Below are positions 36,911 to 48,928 of a DNA stretch of 64,000 nt, piece by piece. Where the stretch lies: contig OZ005607.1 in the NCBI GenBank assembly GCA_963930655.1, positions 19,480,374 through 19,544,373 on the forward strand, given 5' to 3'. The translations under genes and the position numbers were made by a program. The notes beneath the pieces were generated by a model. It had not been told where the DNA came from. It saw only the letters and a program-made list of their open reading frames with translations, and ran no database searches. The first letter of the stretch is position 1; each line of letters begins with the position of its first letter. Origin of the DNA: Myrica gale. Its lineage: Eukaryota; Streptophyta; Magnoliopsida; Fagales; Myricaceae.

Positions 36911-39900
36911 TCAACTAGAAGACAGTGGAGATCCAAAGCTGATCTTGAAATTGAAGCTAATGCAACTCAAGAGTTGGTTACTATCATCCTTCATTGTCAT
37001 CTTAAGAGTGTAAGGGCCCTGCGAGTACCTCAAAACTATCAGCTACTGATGTGAAACGCTAAAAATAAAATAACACTTTAGGAAATGGTCAAAATGCATT
37101 TGCTAAAGTTAGGCTGGTTATGAAGTGGGGGAAGAAAACTACTGAGAGAAATTTTATGTTCTCTTGCCACGCATAATAATGGACCTAAAAGAATCGATCA
37201 ATGGACCCACCATGCAGCCATGGACAAAAGAAAAGGAGGAAAAAGGAGAAAAGGGAGAAAGGGGAAAGGGAAAGGTGGGGGGGCATTAAAGAGTAAAACG
37301 TTATTTATCTCATTCACAAAGTTACTTCTCTCTAGAAGGGCCAGCTTCTCTCAACCAGAATCAATCCTTACCCCAAGTGACAGGTCTCCCAAATAAAAAA
37401 GCAACACGGGAGGAAAGCGGACTGAAACTCCCCAAAAGAACTACCATTGGTCAGATAAGTAGATTGGAAACCAGTGCAACCAAAAGTAGCAAGATTTTGA
37501 AGCAAAGAGGTGCATCAATTGACGACCAGTCAAGGAAAACGCCACTCCACCAGTTTTCCTTTACAACATGCAACAAGCTGATTCGTTTGGAGTGCTGCCT
37601 AGTCCCTCTCGATGAATAAAGAAGATCAACATAGGAAAAAAGGATCACGGGTGCAAAAAAAACATGGATCCTGTTATCTGTTGATGCACAGCAACATATT
37701 CGGGAAGTGCAGAAGGAGGAGGTACAATAGGGGCCAGTGCCCCCAGCTCCCCTACCCAAACAAGAAAACAAAATCCTGAAAAAACCACCCATTGGCCACC
37801 TGAAATTTCAATAACATTGACATTGGCCCCCAAGAAAATATAAGATCACCCACTAACCCTCAGAACATTGAAAAGCACCCTAATCTCTTTTAAAAAACAA
37901 AAGATATACACACATAAGTTTTTGGTAAAACTCATAAGTTCAGTACCAAATTGAAGAATACTCTTAAAGTCTCTTTATTTTTTCTTAGATAACAAGTTTA
38001 GCCTTAGAAAATTTCGAGAAGCCAACAGATACCTTTCCCAGTCCCCTACCATGTAACTATCCTCCATTCTCCCTTAAGGGTCTTAAGGCCCCTCCCCCGC
38101 TCTCCTCGACTTTCTTTTCTCCATGTTCATAACTTCGAAGGAAACAGCAAGTTTTCAAGTAAAGAGGAAAAACTATTATCTATGATTCACGACCTTCTTT
38201 GATCATAGGCCCATACTGCAAATCCTTAGGTCAATGACCATGTCAATAAGTTTCTTACATTTTAAACTATGTTTAGAGCATTTTCTTAGTATTACCACAC
38301 ACCAAAATATGACCATACAAAAAGAACAAAAATGTAGTTTTGAAAATTATCATATTACATCAATTCCCCCAAAGATGAATTCCTGCACTACATTCTCGAG
38401 GTAGAGGCTTATGTGAAAAGAAACAACAACAATTTTGAAACAGGGTAATGGCTGAACCTAGTCAAAACAAGGCATAACTAAAGTTCCTAAATATGTCCAA
38501 AATCTGTAAAAGTCCAATAAAGATGGTCATGACAAATTTGTTGATCAGCAATTGAACAACAGTGGTTCCAATGAGAATCAGCATGACCAACAACAAAGCA
38601 AAAAGATACCATAATCTAGGCATATACCATGAGAATCTTTGAAGAGTTCCTCTTAAATTTCAATACAAGGCCACAGAGTCAAAAGTTTAAATCAACAAAA
38701 TGGAGACTTACAGGTGGCGTGTATCCAGGTAAAGTTTGCGAGTGAGAAAGAACAAAGTTGCCTGGTGCAATGGGGCAGGATACCTCCTCAGAAAGATCAT
38801 GGTTTTCCGTATGAACATGCACCCCGAGGTAAGAAACATCAATGACTACTTTTCCGCCATTAATGGCTTGATCTGCATATCAAAGATACAGGTAAGCCAA
38901 ATGGCAATAAATACGTCCAGGGGCCCCACATTAACCAAATTAAAGCAAGAACAAACATGCAACAAACCAAAACAGTAATGCAATAGAAGTTTTGAAGACG
39001 TTTATTTGTCTTTGGTGAAATTGCAAGGGTTTATGTCATTTTCCTTGTTTTGTTGGGCTAATGCGGTATTAGGGGGCATTTTTGTTGATTTTGATGATTT
39101 CCTTAGTTTTGTTGCTTGTTTGTACTAAGCGCTTTCGGTATAGTCCTTTGTAATGTTTCCGCTTTTTCTAATAAAATTGTCTTACTTATCAAAAAATAAT
39201 TCAGATCAGAAACAACGATTTGTATTCATCTTCAGTTTATCACAAAACATCAGAACCTTTTATTAGACATGAAAACTGCAATCATGATGCGATGTACTTC
39301 ACCTAAAAAATTACCCAACACCCTTGCTCCTGCAAAATAAGTAACAGTCTCCATCCTACCACATCATCCCTTCATTGCACTTGGTTGAGTAAAATCTCAT
39401 CGTATTTGCAAACTGCAATTCATGCAGTGATTTTTAACCATATATCCCTTTCATAACCACCTCAAAAAAATTGCTGTAAGTCTCTATTGGCATCTCGGAG
39501 TAATGTAATTATTGAAGGCTGCACACATTGCCACCAAGACTCACTTAGACATGCACCCCCTAGGGGCACTCTCACTTTCCCATCTATGCGGCAAATGATT
39601 CACATGTAAGTAAGGTTTACTAGCCGCCTACCGGGAAAAAAAATAACGTTACTTGCCAAGTAAAGGCTCCAATAAGTCCTACGGGCAAGCATGAGAACAT
39701 TGATATCATTGCAAAACTGCTCAATGAACTAGTTTGCCAACTCAGAATGACTAAAAATGGACATTTTGTAACAAGAGTACGCTTCTAAAGAATGAGAGAC
39801 ATGGAGATTAAAAAAAATGACCTCCACCTCACAAGAAGTGGTCCTTAGACAGTTGGAGATATTCAAATTTAAAACCCAATGTAACACCTTGGATTGGTTA

Positions 39901-41356
39901 CCTGCTATGTGGAACTGCTTTTACAAGTGATCACAAGGAATTCAACATATTAAATTGATTAGCCTCTTTCAAGCTCGAATACAGATATGGCTAGAGTTGC
40001 CTTGGGTCTTGCTAAGCCAATAGTGCCTATAAACCACTCTTTTTGATGTCCAAGCGTACTAGACTTAAAAAGAAGCCTACATTTTCATAAAGGAAGTTGT
40101 ATAAAATAAGAATTGAAGCGGACACACATTTGGGTACTTATGTACTTCTAATAATTTGTAATGCCTTCTTTTTTAAGGCATTTCTCCAACAAGAGTTACA
40201 TCATAAAGTCGCAACATCCAAGTCCATTTATATCAATGTCCATATAAACAAAGGACTAACTATTCCAATCTAAATATAAACAAGTGAGATACAAAATTGC
40301 CACAACCTACAATATTGTAGGCCAATCTACACGATACTTCAAATGATTAGTCAAATTTTGATTGAAGCTCCTCAAAATTGCTTCTAAACACAGTTTCATC
40401 TAGTAACCACTCAGTGGGGACTGAGTGACCAAGCAACACTTTCCCAATCAACGCACCAATATGGAACCTAGCATAATCTCTGCAACCCAAAACCCAGGAC
40501 TTTCTTAACACTATATGGCTCACTAGGTCGGCTTTGATACCATTTATGACAACTCGAGAAAGCGCTACCACTTCTACAATATACCCCAAAAACAACACTA
40601 ACCAAAGTTATGCTTCCAGCTCCTTGGACTTGCTTATAAAGTCCAATTCCACCTAATAGCTCCCAAATACAGGAATTATCACCATACATCCAAAGTCAGC
40701 TCAGTGTGAGATCTGACAGATACAACACAATCCAGTAAATCCCGCCAACCAGCAAATGAAAACAAATGAACACAACACGTTCTCCAGAAAAATACACGCG
40801 GCATCATTTCCCGCCCACTGTATTGCGTGTATACGTCTGAGTACAATATTATAAGTACGATCGATTATCAAGTGGGCACACAATCCTCGCCGATTAAGCA
40901 GAGATGCGTGTTAGACAAAAAGACAGAAAAAAAACAAGAATCAGAGACATTACCAGTTGAAGCATATATCTTAAAGGTGGCTGGCTTGCCTGACACCACT
41001 GGGTTAGGTGATATCTCAACATTCCGAACCTTCACAGCATAGTTACCTTTCTTATCTACATCATTTCACATCATCCATCAAGAAGATAACACGTAGTAGC
41101 TTAATACCCAAGTGCAATTCGAACATCAAAATTATAACTAACAACAAATTTAGGGTATAAGAACCAAAGTGAAACAAATCGAAGCAATCGAAAATGATTC
41201 AAACCCATGTGATTGGTAAAACGGTAGCAAGAAAATAATTTAAAAATACTTACCGCAGTATTTGACATCTGCCGCTCGAGTGGAGGGAACGAGAACCAAA
41301 GATATCAAAGCAAAAAAGAGAAAAATGGTGAGCTTCACATACGCCACTGCTTCCAT
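36911..41356 (-). CDS. secreted ML-domain (MD-2-related lipid-recognition) protein
   Basis: Four exons on the minus strand: 41254-41356, 40954-41055, 38712-38872 and 36911-37018. All have GT/AG borders and compatible phases, giving 157 aa, the usual size. The ATG at 41356 opens a signal peptide with the hydrophobic core LTIFLFFALISLVLV, so the mature protein would start near ADVKYC. The ML fold follows: YAVKVRNVEISPNPVV, then GKPATFKIYAS, GGKVVIDVSYLGVHVHTE, LSEEVSCPIAPGNFVLSHSQ, LPGYTPPGPYTLKM, and a final LSCISFNFKI. The family's conserved cysteines are present. Plant ML proteins bind phospholipids or sterols and act in the secretory/vacuolar pathway or at the cell surface in salt and pathogen responses; which applies here is unknown. 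Introns 2 and 3 are long (2.1 and 1.7 kb), and intron 2 contains a LINE stub. No lesion was seen. Confidence 0.85.
39006..39197 (+). mobile_element. 5'-truncated LINE stub in an intron of the ML gene
   Basis: It shares the 3' end of the COX11 LINE: TTGTCTTTGG, GGGCTAATGCG, TTTAGTTTTGTTGCTTGTTT, ACTAAGCG and TTCGGTATAG, ending TTATCAAAAAATAA. It is antisense to the host gene. No target duplication was recognised. Confidence 0.75.
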
Positions 41357-42077
41357 GGATTGCTTGCTTGGTGGGATTTTTCTCTTCTTCTTTTTTTCTT
41401 TCTTTTTGCAATATCTTCGGTAGATGTGTAGTGGAACTTGGCGTGTGTTTAGTTTTAATCAATTTCTGGATTTTTGTGGGAAAACGATGTCGTTTATAGG
41501 AGTACGTGTCTGTAAGAGGGTCTTTATGAACGCGAGACACAAGAAACTAACACGCAAGCAGACAAAAATACCATGGTCATCGGCCAAACCCAAGTGAGTG
41601 ACAGACTTCTACCGTAGACGGTCCCATTTTTTAATTTGCTCGAATCAATAGCGGAGATTCTGAATAATTTTTTAATTGAATTGATGAATGTAATTTAAAA
41701 AGAGATAAATATGAAAGATGGCTTTTATTGTATGATTTATATTATTTAAAATTTTATATAGATAATATTAAATAATAAGATAAACATATTGTATTTCTCT
41801 TCAAATTGCATAATGTAATTTACACAAATAGCAGAAAATCTTAACCAATTTACTAAACATAAATAGTCTTTTATTTTCCAAAGAGTACAATTCTTGCTCC
41901 AATATCTTTTATGATAGACATGACAACTATCTAGCACTACCCTGTTAATTTTTAAAGAATAAATACATTTTACACTCTTTAATTATGAGCTCTTGACATT
42001 TTGCACTTCAATCTATAATTTTTATTGCATTGCACTCACTCACTAATGACTCCAAACACTTTACACCCAACTTTCTT
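41357..42077. other. ML gene upstream region and spacer
   Basis: The first few hundred bases would hold the ML gene promoter. The next part is AT-rich. A variant of the phrase GAGTGCAAAATGTCAAGA(C/G) seen downstream of the secretory genes (about 50390 and 60028) appears inverted near 41985, hinting at shared old repeat sequence. Confidence 0.3.
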
Positions 42078-45000
42078 TGTAGTAACAGAGATGCATGTAT
42101 GACGAGATTACGACACGTTCTTATCCTATGGGTCTCAAGAATGTGATAATATAATATAGCAAAACTAGCGGAAGAATTATTAAATAAATATTCAGAAATA
42201 AGTAGGGAAAAATGGAAGTCAAGTTAGAAGAAGATTAGAGAGACATTAACACACAAGCCTGCCATAACTTAGATAATACAACGATACTCAGGAACAACAT
42301 AAGAAAGGATCACAACTTCAGCTTTAACCTCTTGAGGATTATCAACAAACCAAACTACTGAGGTTAGGCATTAGGGGATACAACTCTTAGGCTAACACCG
42401 CAAATAAATCTTTAACCCTATTGTTCAAAAATATTTACAAACACACCAAAAGAATAAAAGAAAACATAAAACAACATCATTATTCATGAGGAGTCTTCGT
42501 CTAAGGAACCGGTGAGGTCGATCTAGCCGATGTAGTTGTGTTTCGACCCTACGGGGCTGTTTTCCCGGGAAAACCCCAGCAGTAGATCCTTCTGAATCAA
42601 GTAGAGATATGAGTCCATAATCACTTTCAGGTCGTCGATAACCAGGCCTCGGATGTGGATGACCAGGACATGGGTGACAAGTTCTTAGGTAACAAAACAA
42701 TCGAATATCGACATAATTTGTCTTATAAAGTGGATAAACAATGGGGTGAGAACTCAATAAGGGGGGATGAGGGCATGTGAATACAACCTTACAAACAATA
42801 CATACATGCTTAATAAGCAGTTCATAAGTAAAAGAGAGTACTAGTGAAACAATACGCAGTATGCAGCATGCAATCATGCAGTATATAGTTTATAGCATAT
42901 ATAATGCAATAATGAAGAACACAGTATGCAATGCAATGCTCTTGTCCATTCCTTTAATGCATATTTCCTTTACAAATCCACTTATTCACTCCTAGTGGAC
43001 AAGGTTGTGCGTCCAATCTCCACTGTACTTTATGACAGTCCTAGAAATTCCATTGTCCTATGACACGAGTAAAGGTTCATTTTGTCTTCTACTCCGGGGT
43101 CATCCTACCCGATAGTGATGGTTGCACTTCCCAGTGATCGGTACCGTCACCCTATATAAACTTTTTCATAGCTGTCATATCCTTTTATCTCATTAATGCC
43201 AAATGTCTTGCAAATGCACTACAATATCCATAATCCGTAACTTTGATATATTTTCCAAAAATATATCTGTGAGTCCAAATATCAACCCAAGAGGGGGGTG
43301 AATTGAGTTTATAAAAAAATTATCCCTTTTTTTGATAAAAAGCGCAGATCTGAATATTTAAAACAATAATGATCAAATAACAATAACTGAAAGCATTAAG
43401 TAAGAAACTAGGAAAGAGAGATAACACCGCGATTTTTAGGTGGTTTGGCCAAGACTTGCCTACATCCACCCCAACGCTATTGCCTTCCTTGAGCTTTTCC
43501 ACTATAATCCTATAATGTCTACAACTTAGCTTCCGAGTGCTAAGTATTTGCTACAAGAGTTTTTTCGAGCTCACTCTTCAACTCATCACAAATCTCAAAG
43601 CCTATGAGATTTCTTCTATCCTCACAGGTAAGCCAAAGTGTATCCCACAATTAAAGGGTTTTCAAAGTTTAATGATATGAACGAATAAACTATAGCTCTC
43701 AAAGCCAAATCAGTAAAATAAAACTCAATAAATGAGAGAGATCAGATCTCTTGGAAAACGTGCATCATTTGTCTTTTGTGTTTTTTAATCTCTTGAATGA
43801 GACTAGGGTCATGTTTGTTTTGTGAGAAAACTGATGATTCGAAACCTCAGTTAGTTCATGTTCGGGAAGTGTAGAAAATTTTGAGGATGCTGTGTGTTTG
43901 TTTCCAAATTTGCCCTCAAAATACTTAAAAAGAATTACTAAACTACCCTCAACTCATGCATAGTTAAAAAAAAGGGCACGTTGGTCATTCTCCCTGAAAC
44001 TTACATGCGGCCTGCAGCAAAGCTGCAATGTGTCCTCTGTTGTCCCGAAGATGTCTCCTGCGCCAGGCCGCCGTTGCTGACTTCTACGTCTTTTTTTCGT
44101 TCTTTTGGTGGATAAAGCAATTCAACCGAATTGCAGAATTTTGTCGTTTTGTGCTTTTTTGTTTTTTTTTTAAAATACATATATAAAATATTTAAATTTT
44201 AATAAAAAATTATTAAATTCGAAAAAAAAAACAACTTTAAACATCATCATTAATTTTTTTTATACCTCGACAATTTTTACACAAACATCAACACAACTCT
44301 AACATCACCTAAAAATTCACAAAATTCTCCAAATCCTACAAAAACCTTCAAATCGAACATCACCTAGGTCAAGATTGATGATGTAGAGAGGCAAAAGTTG
44401 TGCAAAAGTCTTATTTTCTCTCTCCATAAGGTTCCCTTTATAGGTTTTCAGTCTTGAGGGGTCCATAGGGTTTTTTTGGAATGTTGGAGACGTGCCCTAA
44501 GTGTCACATATCTTGATTTTCGTGTTACACGTCGTTTTTAAAAATATTGTTCCCGCAACATGTTTCGACACATATATGCCTACGTGTCGAGACCTTCATC
44601 GAGTCTGGAACTTGCTCGCAGGTGCCTGTGGCATGTGTCGACACTACCCTAACTATGTGTCGACACCATCTTCACATGTGTCGACACTGTGCTTCCCATG
44701 TGTCGACACCATCAAAAGGGCATTCTGGTTTCTGTGCTATGTGTCGACACCATGTCAACCATGTGTCGATATCATCTTGGTAGATAGAGTTTTTTAGTGC
44801 TTTTTGATTCCAATCTTTTCCATTTTAACACAAAAACTCATACAATAAAAAATATCATAGTTTAGGTGCAAGTCATGATGTTTAAATAAAATATAGGGCA
44901 TAAAGAATTAATGATAAATTTAAATACAATTGAGTACTCTTTATTGAATAGTGGATCGACAACCACGTATTCTAAAATACTTTCAAAGCTATTTTATCAT

Positions 45001-45718
45001 ATGTTATCATAAAATTGAGTTAAATAGCTCAAGAGCAACCTTAAGCTAACAACTAGATTAGGAGGTCTAAGCAAGGCTTGGAACATCAACACAAAGAGAG
45101 ACACATGGAAGGTGGTTTTGTGAGCAATAAATGATTGGCGATGATTTCACAAAAATTCTATGGCTTTGACCGGTTTTACACGTCAAAGGAGGTGATGACA
45201 TGGGTTGGGTCAAGGGCTGGGTCGAGTGGGCTAAAGGGAGGCCCAAAAACAAGTGATTTTCAAGCAATTACACCATATCATGCAATCCAAGCCCAAAACA
45301 CTATATAAAATAAGAATTGTAGAAAATAAATCATATGACCACCACATACTTAGTAAAGGTCCTATTGACTAAGAAAACAAGAAAATTAAACATGTCAAGC
45401 AAAAATATTGATGAAAAAAGGGTTTCTAGAAGAAATTAGGGCTAAAACAAGCATTAGGGCGAGCATAGTCTTTTCCAGCAATTAAAAATAATTTATAAAA
45501 ATATTCAGGACACTGAAATGAGAAAAATGATTAATAAAAAACAAGAATGAGGATATTTTCTCATAAGTTTTGGACATGTAAAACTATTTTATGGATTTTT
45601 CTCTATTTAAAAATTAATAAAATAATTAAAACCGAAAATATTAATATAAATACTATCAATTGTAATTAATTAGAAGAATTAGGATAAACAAGAATATTTA
45701 GAGGGTTGGGGTGTTACA
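42078..45718 (-). mobile_element. long LTR (first of three in the tandem array)
   Basis: The right edge GGGTTGGGGTGTTACA is TGTAACACCCCAACCC on the minus strand, a common start of long Gypsy LTRs. The left edge is TGTAGTAACAGAG. The same 3.4-3.6 kb sequence recurs at 53647-57066 and from 62433. Bases left of this copy (AACTTTCT) differ from those left of the other two (TAAGTTCTCT), so 42078 is the true homology limit. Left and right flanking pentamers do not match, so it is not a simple solo-LTR insertion. It includes the GGTTGTGCGTCCAA block (about 43002) and a Copia-LTR-like module (43290-43500). Confidence 0.65.
44635..44772. repeat. array of the palindrome GTGTCGACAC
   Basis: Perfect 10-mers start at 44635, 44657, 44678, 44700 and 44741, and a degenerate one at 44763. 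The steps are 22, 21, 22, 41 and 22 bp. Weaker relatives lie at about 44573 and 44584. The equivalent array in the next LTR is at 55460-55648. Confidence 0.9.
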
Positions 45719-46055
45719 ACTCATGAGTCTCATATATTTGAATGAAAATGGAGCACTTAATGGTGATGATGTATATCCATTAAATTAATTGTATAATGCA
45801 AGTTTTGAATCTACGACCACTTATCCCAAAAGTTTAATCAATTAGGGTAAAGTGCAAAGTCAAGTCATAAACTCGGACCTTAAGTATGATACCATGTGAA
45901 TCAACCCATACTTATCCCACAAGTTTAAGATGATAGATCAAAGATATAGATTTTTATTATTTGAATTATATTCTCTAACACAACTTAAAACCTTCTTAAA
46001 TCAATTCTGGAGAAGGCAGAAAAATTTTAAAATAAGTATCTATTGCCATTAATTT

Positions 46056-46262
46056 TGATACTTGATAAGTCCCCGCAATTCTTCTTGTAATGCCTTCAAT
46101 TTGATCTACTACACACTTCCTTGCCATGCCAAAATCTGCAAGTTTAGGATTCATTTTATCATCTAATAGAATGTTACCTGTTTTGAGATCTCGATGAATG
46201 ATTCAGAGTCGGGAGTCCTCATTGTTAATGTATTTTAGTTGGCGTAAAACTTCATGACGTTT
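46056..46262 (-). pseudogene. cysteine-rich receptor-like kinase fragment: catalytic loop and activation segment
   Basis: The minus-strand translation reads KYINNEDSRL, a stop, then [29 protein letters not shown] and RIAGTYQ. This is the HRDLK catalytic loop and DFG motif of the CRK/DUF26 receptor kinases. The stop is TGA where CGA (Arg) is expected. It has no frame-compatible neighbour here and is an isolated dead exon. Confidence 0.8.
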
Positions 46263-46269
46263 CTTAGTT

Positions 46270-47448
46270 TATTCCTAAAAGTCGTGGTTAATGAAGCCTT
46301 GTTTAAAGTCCAGCAGTTCAACATGATTATTGATTGCTCGGGAATGGTTAAAGTCCAATTGAAGTCTGCGTATAGTTTGCTAGCTCGGAGTTGGTTCCTT
46401 TATGTTTTTAAAGCACTCAAAGTTTAATCAGAGTTTACTCATAGTTTGATCAAGACTTGCGAAAGGCAGATATAACGGTTTTAACAGAAGAGCGCAAGAA
46501 GCAAGATTTTTGGAATATTAGTGAGAACTTTCCTTCCCGACCTTCCAAGACATAAATACCATTCTCCTCTCACATTCCCAGTAAGCCATTTAAGTTGAAT
46601 AGCCATACCTTGAGAGACCTTGCTTCCAGAGCGTTCTACTTGATATTCTCTCTGTTAATGTTTCTGTAGTTGGTTGTGTATGAACTGAGATTGAACCCAG
46701 ATTGATCCTTCCTCCAGTATCTCAATTTCGTTGTTGATCACCAAGATAATACCAACACTATTTGTTCCTAGTGTCAAAGAGCTGATTGCACGTGAGTGTG
46801 TGGAAAGATCGGCTTGGCTGTAGAGTTCGGCTTTTCGGAATCAAGAATTTCAAATGGAAGATAAGTTTCTCGTTCCCTGTAAGAGGGTATTCTGGATTTC
46901 GTATTCCAGGTAAGGTTACGGTAGAGTTAGACTAGCAAAGGGGTGTTGCATATTTTATAGATCATAATGTACCGAGTTTGAAGATGCTAGTGGATTCGAT
47001 TTAACCGGCTTACGAGCACGAAGCGTTTTTCTCTTTTGAAGAAGTTCTTCAAAAGAGTTTCTCTTTGTAACCAATCTTGGTGTCTTTGTTTGTGATTGAG
47101 TTTACATAGATTAGCTTTATGTTGTTGCAATTATCTTTCCTTACTTTCTTTGTTTGATAAAGAAAGTAGAGTGATACTCTGCAGATTTAAAACACTGTTC
47201 TTACGTCCATATTGGGTCATTACTTCCGCATTGTATATTGTTACTTTAACACTCTTGAAATTTGTTGATTATATTTGTGAGAGTGTGAACATTTTAAGTG
47301 GTTATAAAATTATATAAAAATCAGAATCTATTCAACCCACCTTCTAGGTTTGGCAACACTACATTGAGTCTTGAACCGTCTACTTCATTCATGATGGTAT
47401 AAAAATCCACAAACAATGCCGCTTATAATTTTATAATGTCTTTCCCAA
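46270..47448. other. 1.2-kb segment found only in array unit 1; origin unclear
   Basis: The second array unit lacks this DNA; homology jumps from about 45852 to 47449. No protein is supported. The right part holds TATTCAACCCACCTTCTAGG, reminiscent of Copia LTR ends, but no LTR pair or primer-binding site was found. Confidence 0.35.
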
Positions 47449-47562
47449 TCTAAATCTGCACTATTTGTCGAATCTACATATTCATCAAATCAAATAATTA
47501 GACAATCAAATGTATTTAACATTAATGCTCCCTAATTCATAAAAGACTACGGTGATCAAATG

Positions 47563-47863
47563 AAAGGTGAAGAACCCCACTTCATTTAACTAGAAAGTTA
47601 AGGTTGTGTTGAGCTTAATGTCGAAGGAAAACCCTGCCAGCCCAGATCTCTATGCCACCGCCTTCGATATAGAGCATGGTTCATCAGAAAAACTGTATTT
47701 TCTTGTTCAATGCACTAGAGATATCTCTCATCCTGATTGTAAGTTGTGTCTCGATGGGGCGATTGGTGAATTCCCCAAGTGTTGCGATGGCAAACGAGGT
47801 GGGCGAGTTGTTGGTGGGAGTTGTAACTTTAGATATGAACTCTACCCCTTTTTTGATGCATAG
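47563..47863 (+). pseudogene. 3' fragment of a cysteine-rich repeat secretory protein gene (second DUF26 domain)
   Basis: From AAAGGTGAAGAACCCC onward it matches the downstream half of the gene at 48929. It includes [20 protein letters not shown] (the C-X8-C-X2-C motif) and the end [14 protein letters not shown]. The first DUF26 domain and the signal peptide are missing, and a deletion changes the segment equivalent to DLLGNLSEAA. It lacks a promoter of its own and is best called a pseudogene, although 85 codons from 47606 remain open. Confidence 0.8.
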
Positions 47864-47943
47864 AGCACTAAAATGTTGTAATATGTTCACTAAAAACTAA
47901 ATAATTGTCCAATGAGACAACTTCCCCATATATAAACCTTATA

Positions 47944-48123
47944 CACTATAACCGCCTCTATTAACATATTATGACCGCCTCTATAGACCTGAGATCTTCA
48001 CCAGCAGTTGCGAAAATCATCGCTATAGCCTATTGCGACCGCCGCTAAAAAAACGTTGCTATAGGTCTTTTGGCCTATAGCAGGGATCGGCGACCGCTGC
48101 TATAGCCCTATTTTTTTGTAGTG
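47944..48123. mobile_element. short CACTA-like element
   Basis: The left end is CACTATAACCGCCTC. The right end, read on the minus strand, is CACTACAAAAAAATAGGG. The interior has repeated GACCGCC/GGCGGTC-like subterminal words. The 3-bp target duplications do not match, so identification is tentative. Unit 2 lacks it. Confidence 0.45.
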
Positions 48124-48540
48124 GTTAGAGAAGTTGTCCATAGCAACTCTAATTGTTGACATAAGCTTAAGTGGAGTGAGACCTTCTTGATAGACTCAAA
48201 AGATATTCTCAAAGGTTGTTTTATTCCACCTTAGCGTAGTCGCTTTCGCTGCCTTAAGTTTTCTTACCAAAATCCACACAGGTGGTCCAATCAAGTACTC
48301 TTGGTTCCAAGCATGAGCACCACTTCATAATAGGAGTCAATTCAAAGCCAAAAGCCCCCAAATTTGAAGGATGTAGGAGCTGTAACATCAGAGCCCATCA
48401 CGTTTAAAATGATTGGGGTATGATCCGAAGGGGCGATGGAGTGATGGATGATGTTGGCATTTAGAAACGCCAACAGCCAAGAACTATCTAAGGATTGTGA
48501 TCTGTAAGTTTGAGGTTTTTCCGTCACTAAAATATAAATA
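48124..48540 (-). pseudogene. LINE endonuclease remnant (array unit 1)
   Basis: The minus-strand translation shows SWLLAFLNANIIHHSIAPSD followed by HTPIIL, the SDH-P-I end of an L1 endonuclease domain, then FKFGGFW. Further on KLKAAKATTLRWNKTTFENI matches the linker before the reverse transcriptase. There are stops and frame changes. It is a different, older LINE from the one in COX11. The paralogous stretch is 57716-58130. Confidence 0.6.
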
Positions 48541-48862
48541 TGAAAAAGAGTGATAAGATGGAAGATTAAGGTGGTCCAATAAGCACTGGACTATTATTGT
48601 GTCAATTTTAGTACTCTTTGCAGGCACTATATCGTTACATATGTCTAAGGTATGTTAAATTATTGGAATATTATTTATCACATCTGTTGTTGATAAACTC
48701 ATTCTTAATTTCTACCATTCCTTCGCTTTGATCACCACAACCTCATCAAACAATAAAGAATTGAATTGAAAACTATCTACGGATTATGCTCGAAGAGTTT
48801 GCTGACTTAGAAAAAGTCAGCCTTTTCAACTCGATGCTTAGCTAAACTTGAAAATTTTCATG

Positions 48863-48870
48863 TATATATA
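48863..48870 (+). promoter_or_regulatory. TATA box of the secretory protein gene
   Basis: TATATATA within TGTATATATAGATAG lies about 60 bp upstream of the ATG at 48929, a plausible distance for a short leader. It is conserved at 58493-58500 in the paralogue. Confidence 0.55.
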
Positions 48871-48928
48871 GATAGTTCTTGGTGGGTAAACATCATGCAC
48901 AAAACAATTACCTTGAAGTTCGTCCAAT

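Noticed and set aside
41250..41540. 96-codon minus-strand frame over the ML gene's first exon
   Set aside because: It is in a different frame from the signal peptide and ML exons; a shadow of the real gene.
42425..42877. 150-codon frame in the first LTR, also seen in part at 62733-63035
   Set aside because: It is shared only because the LTRs are copies; one copy is shortened and the codons show no protein-like constraint.
44560..44780. GTGTCGACAC array as a CRISPR
   Set aside because: The repeats are 10-bp palindromes with about 11-bp gaps in plant LTR DNA; no cas genes and the wrong scale.
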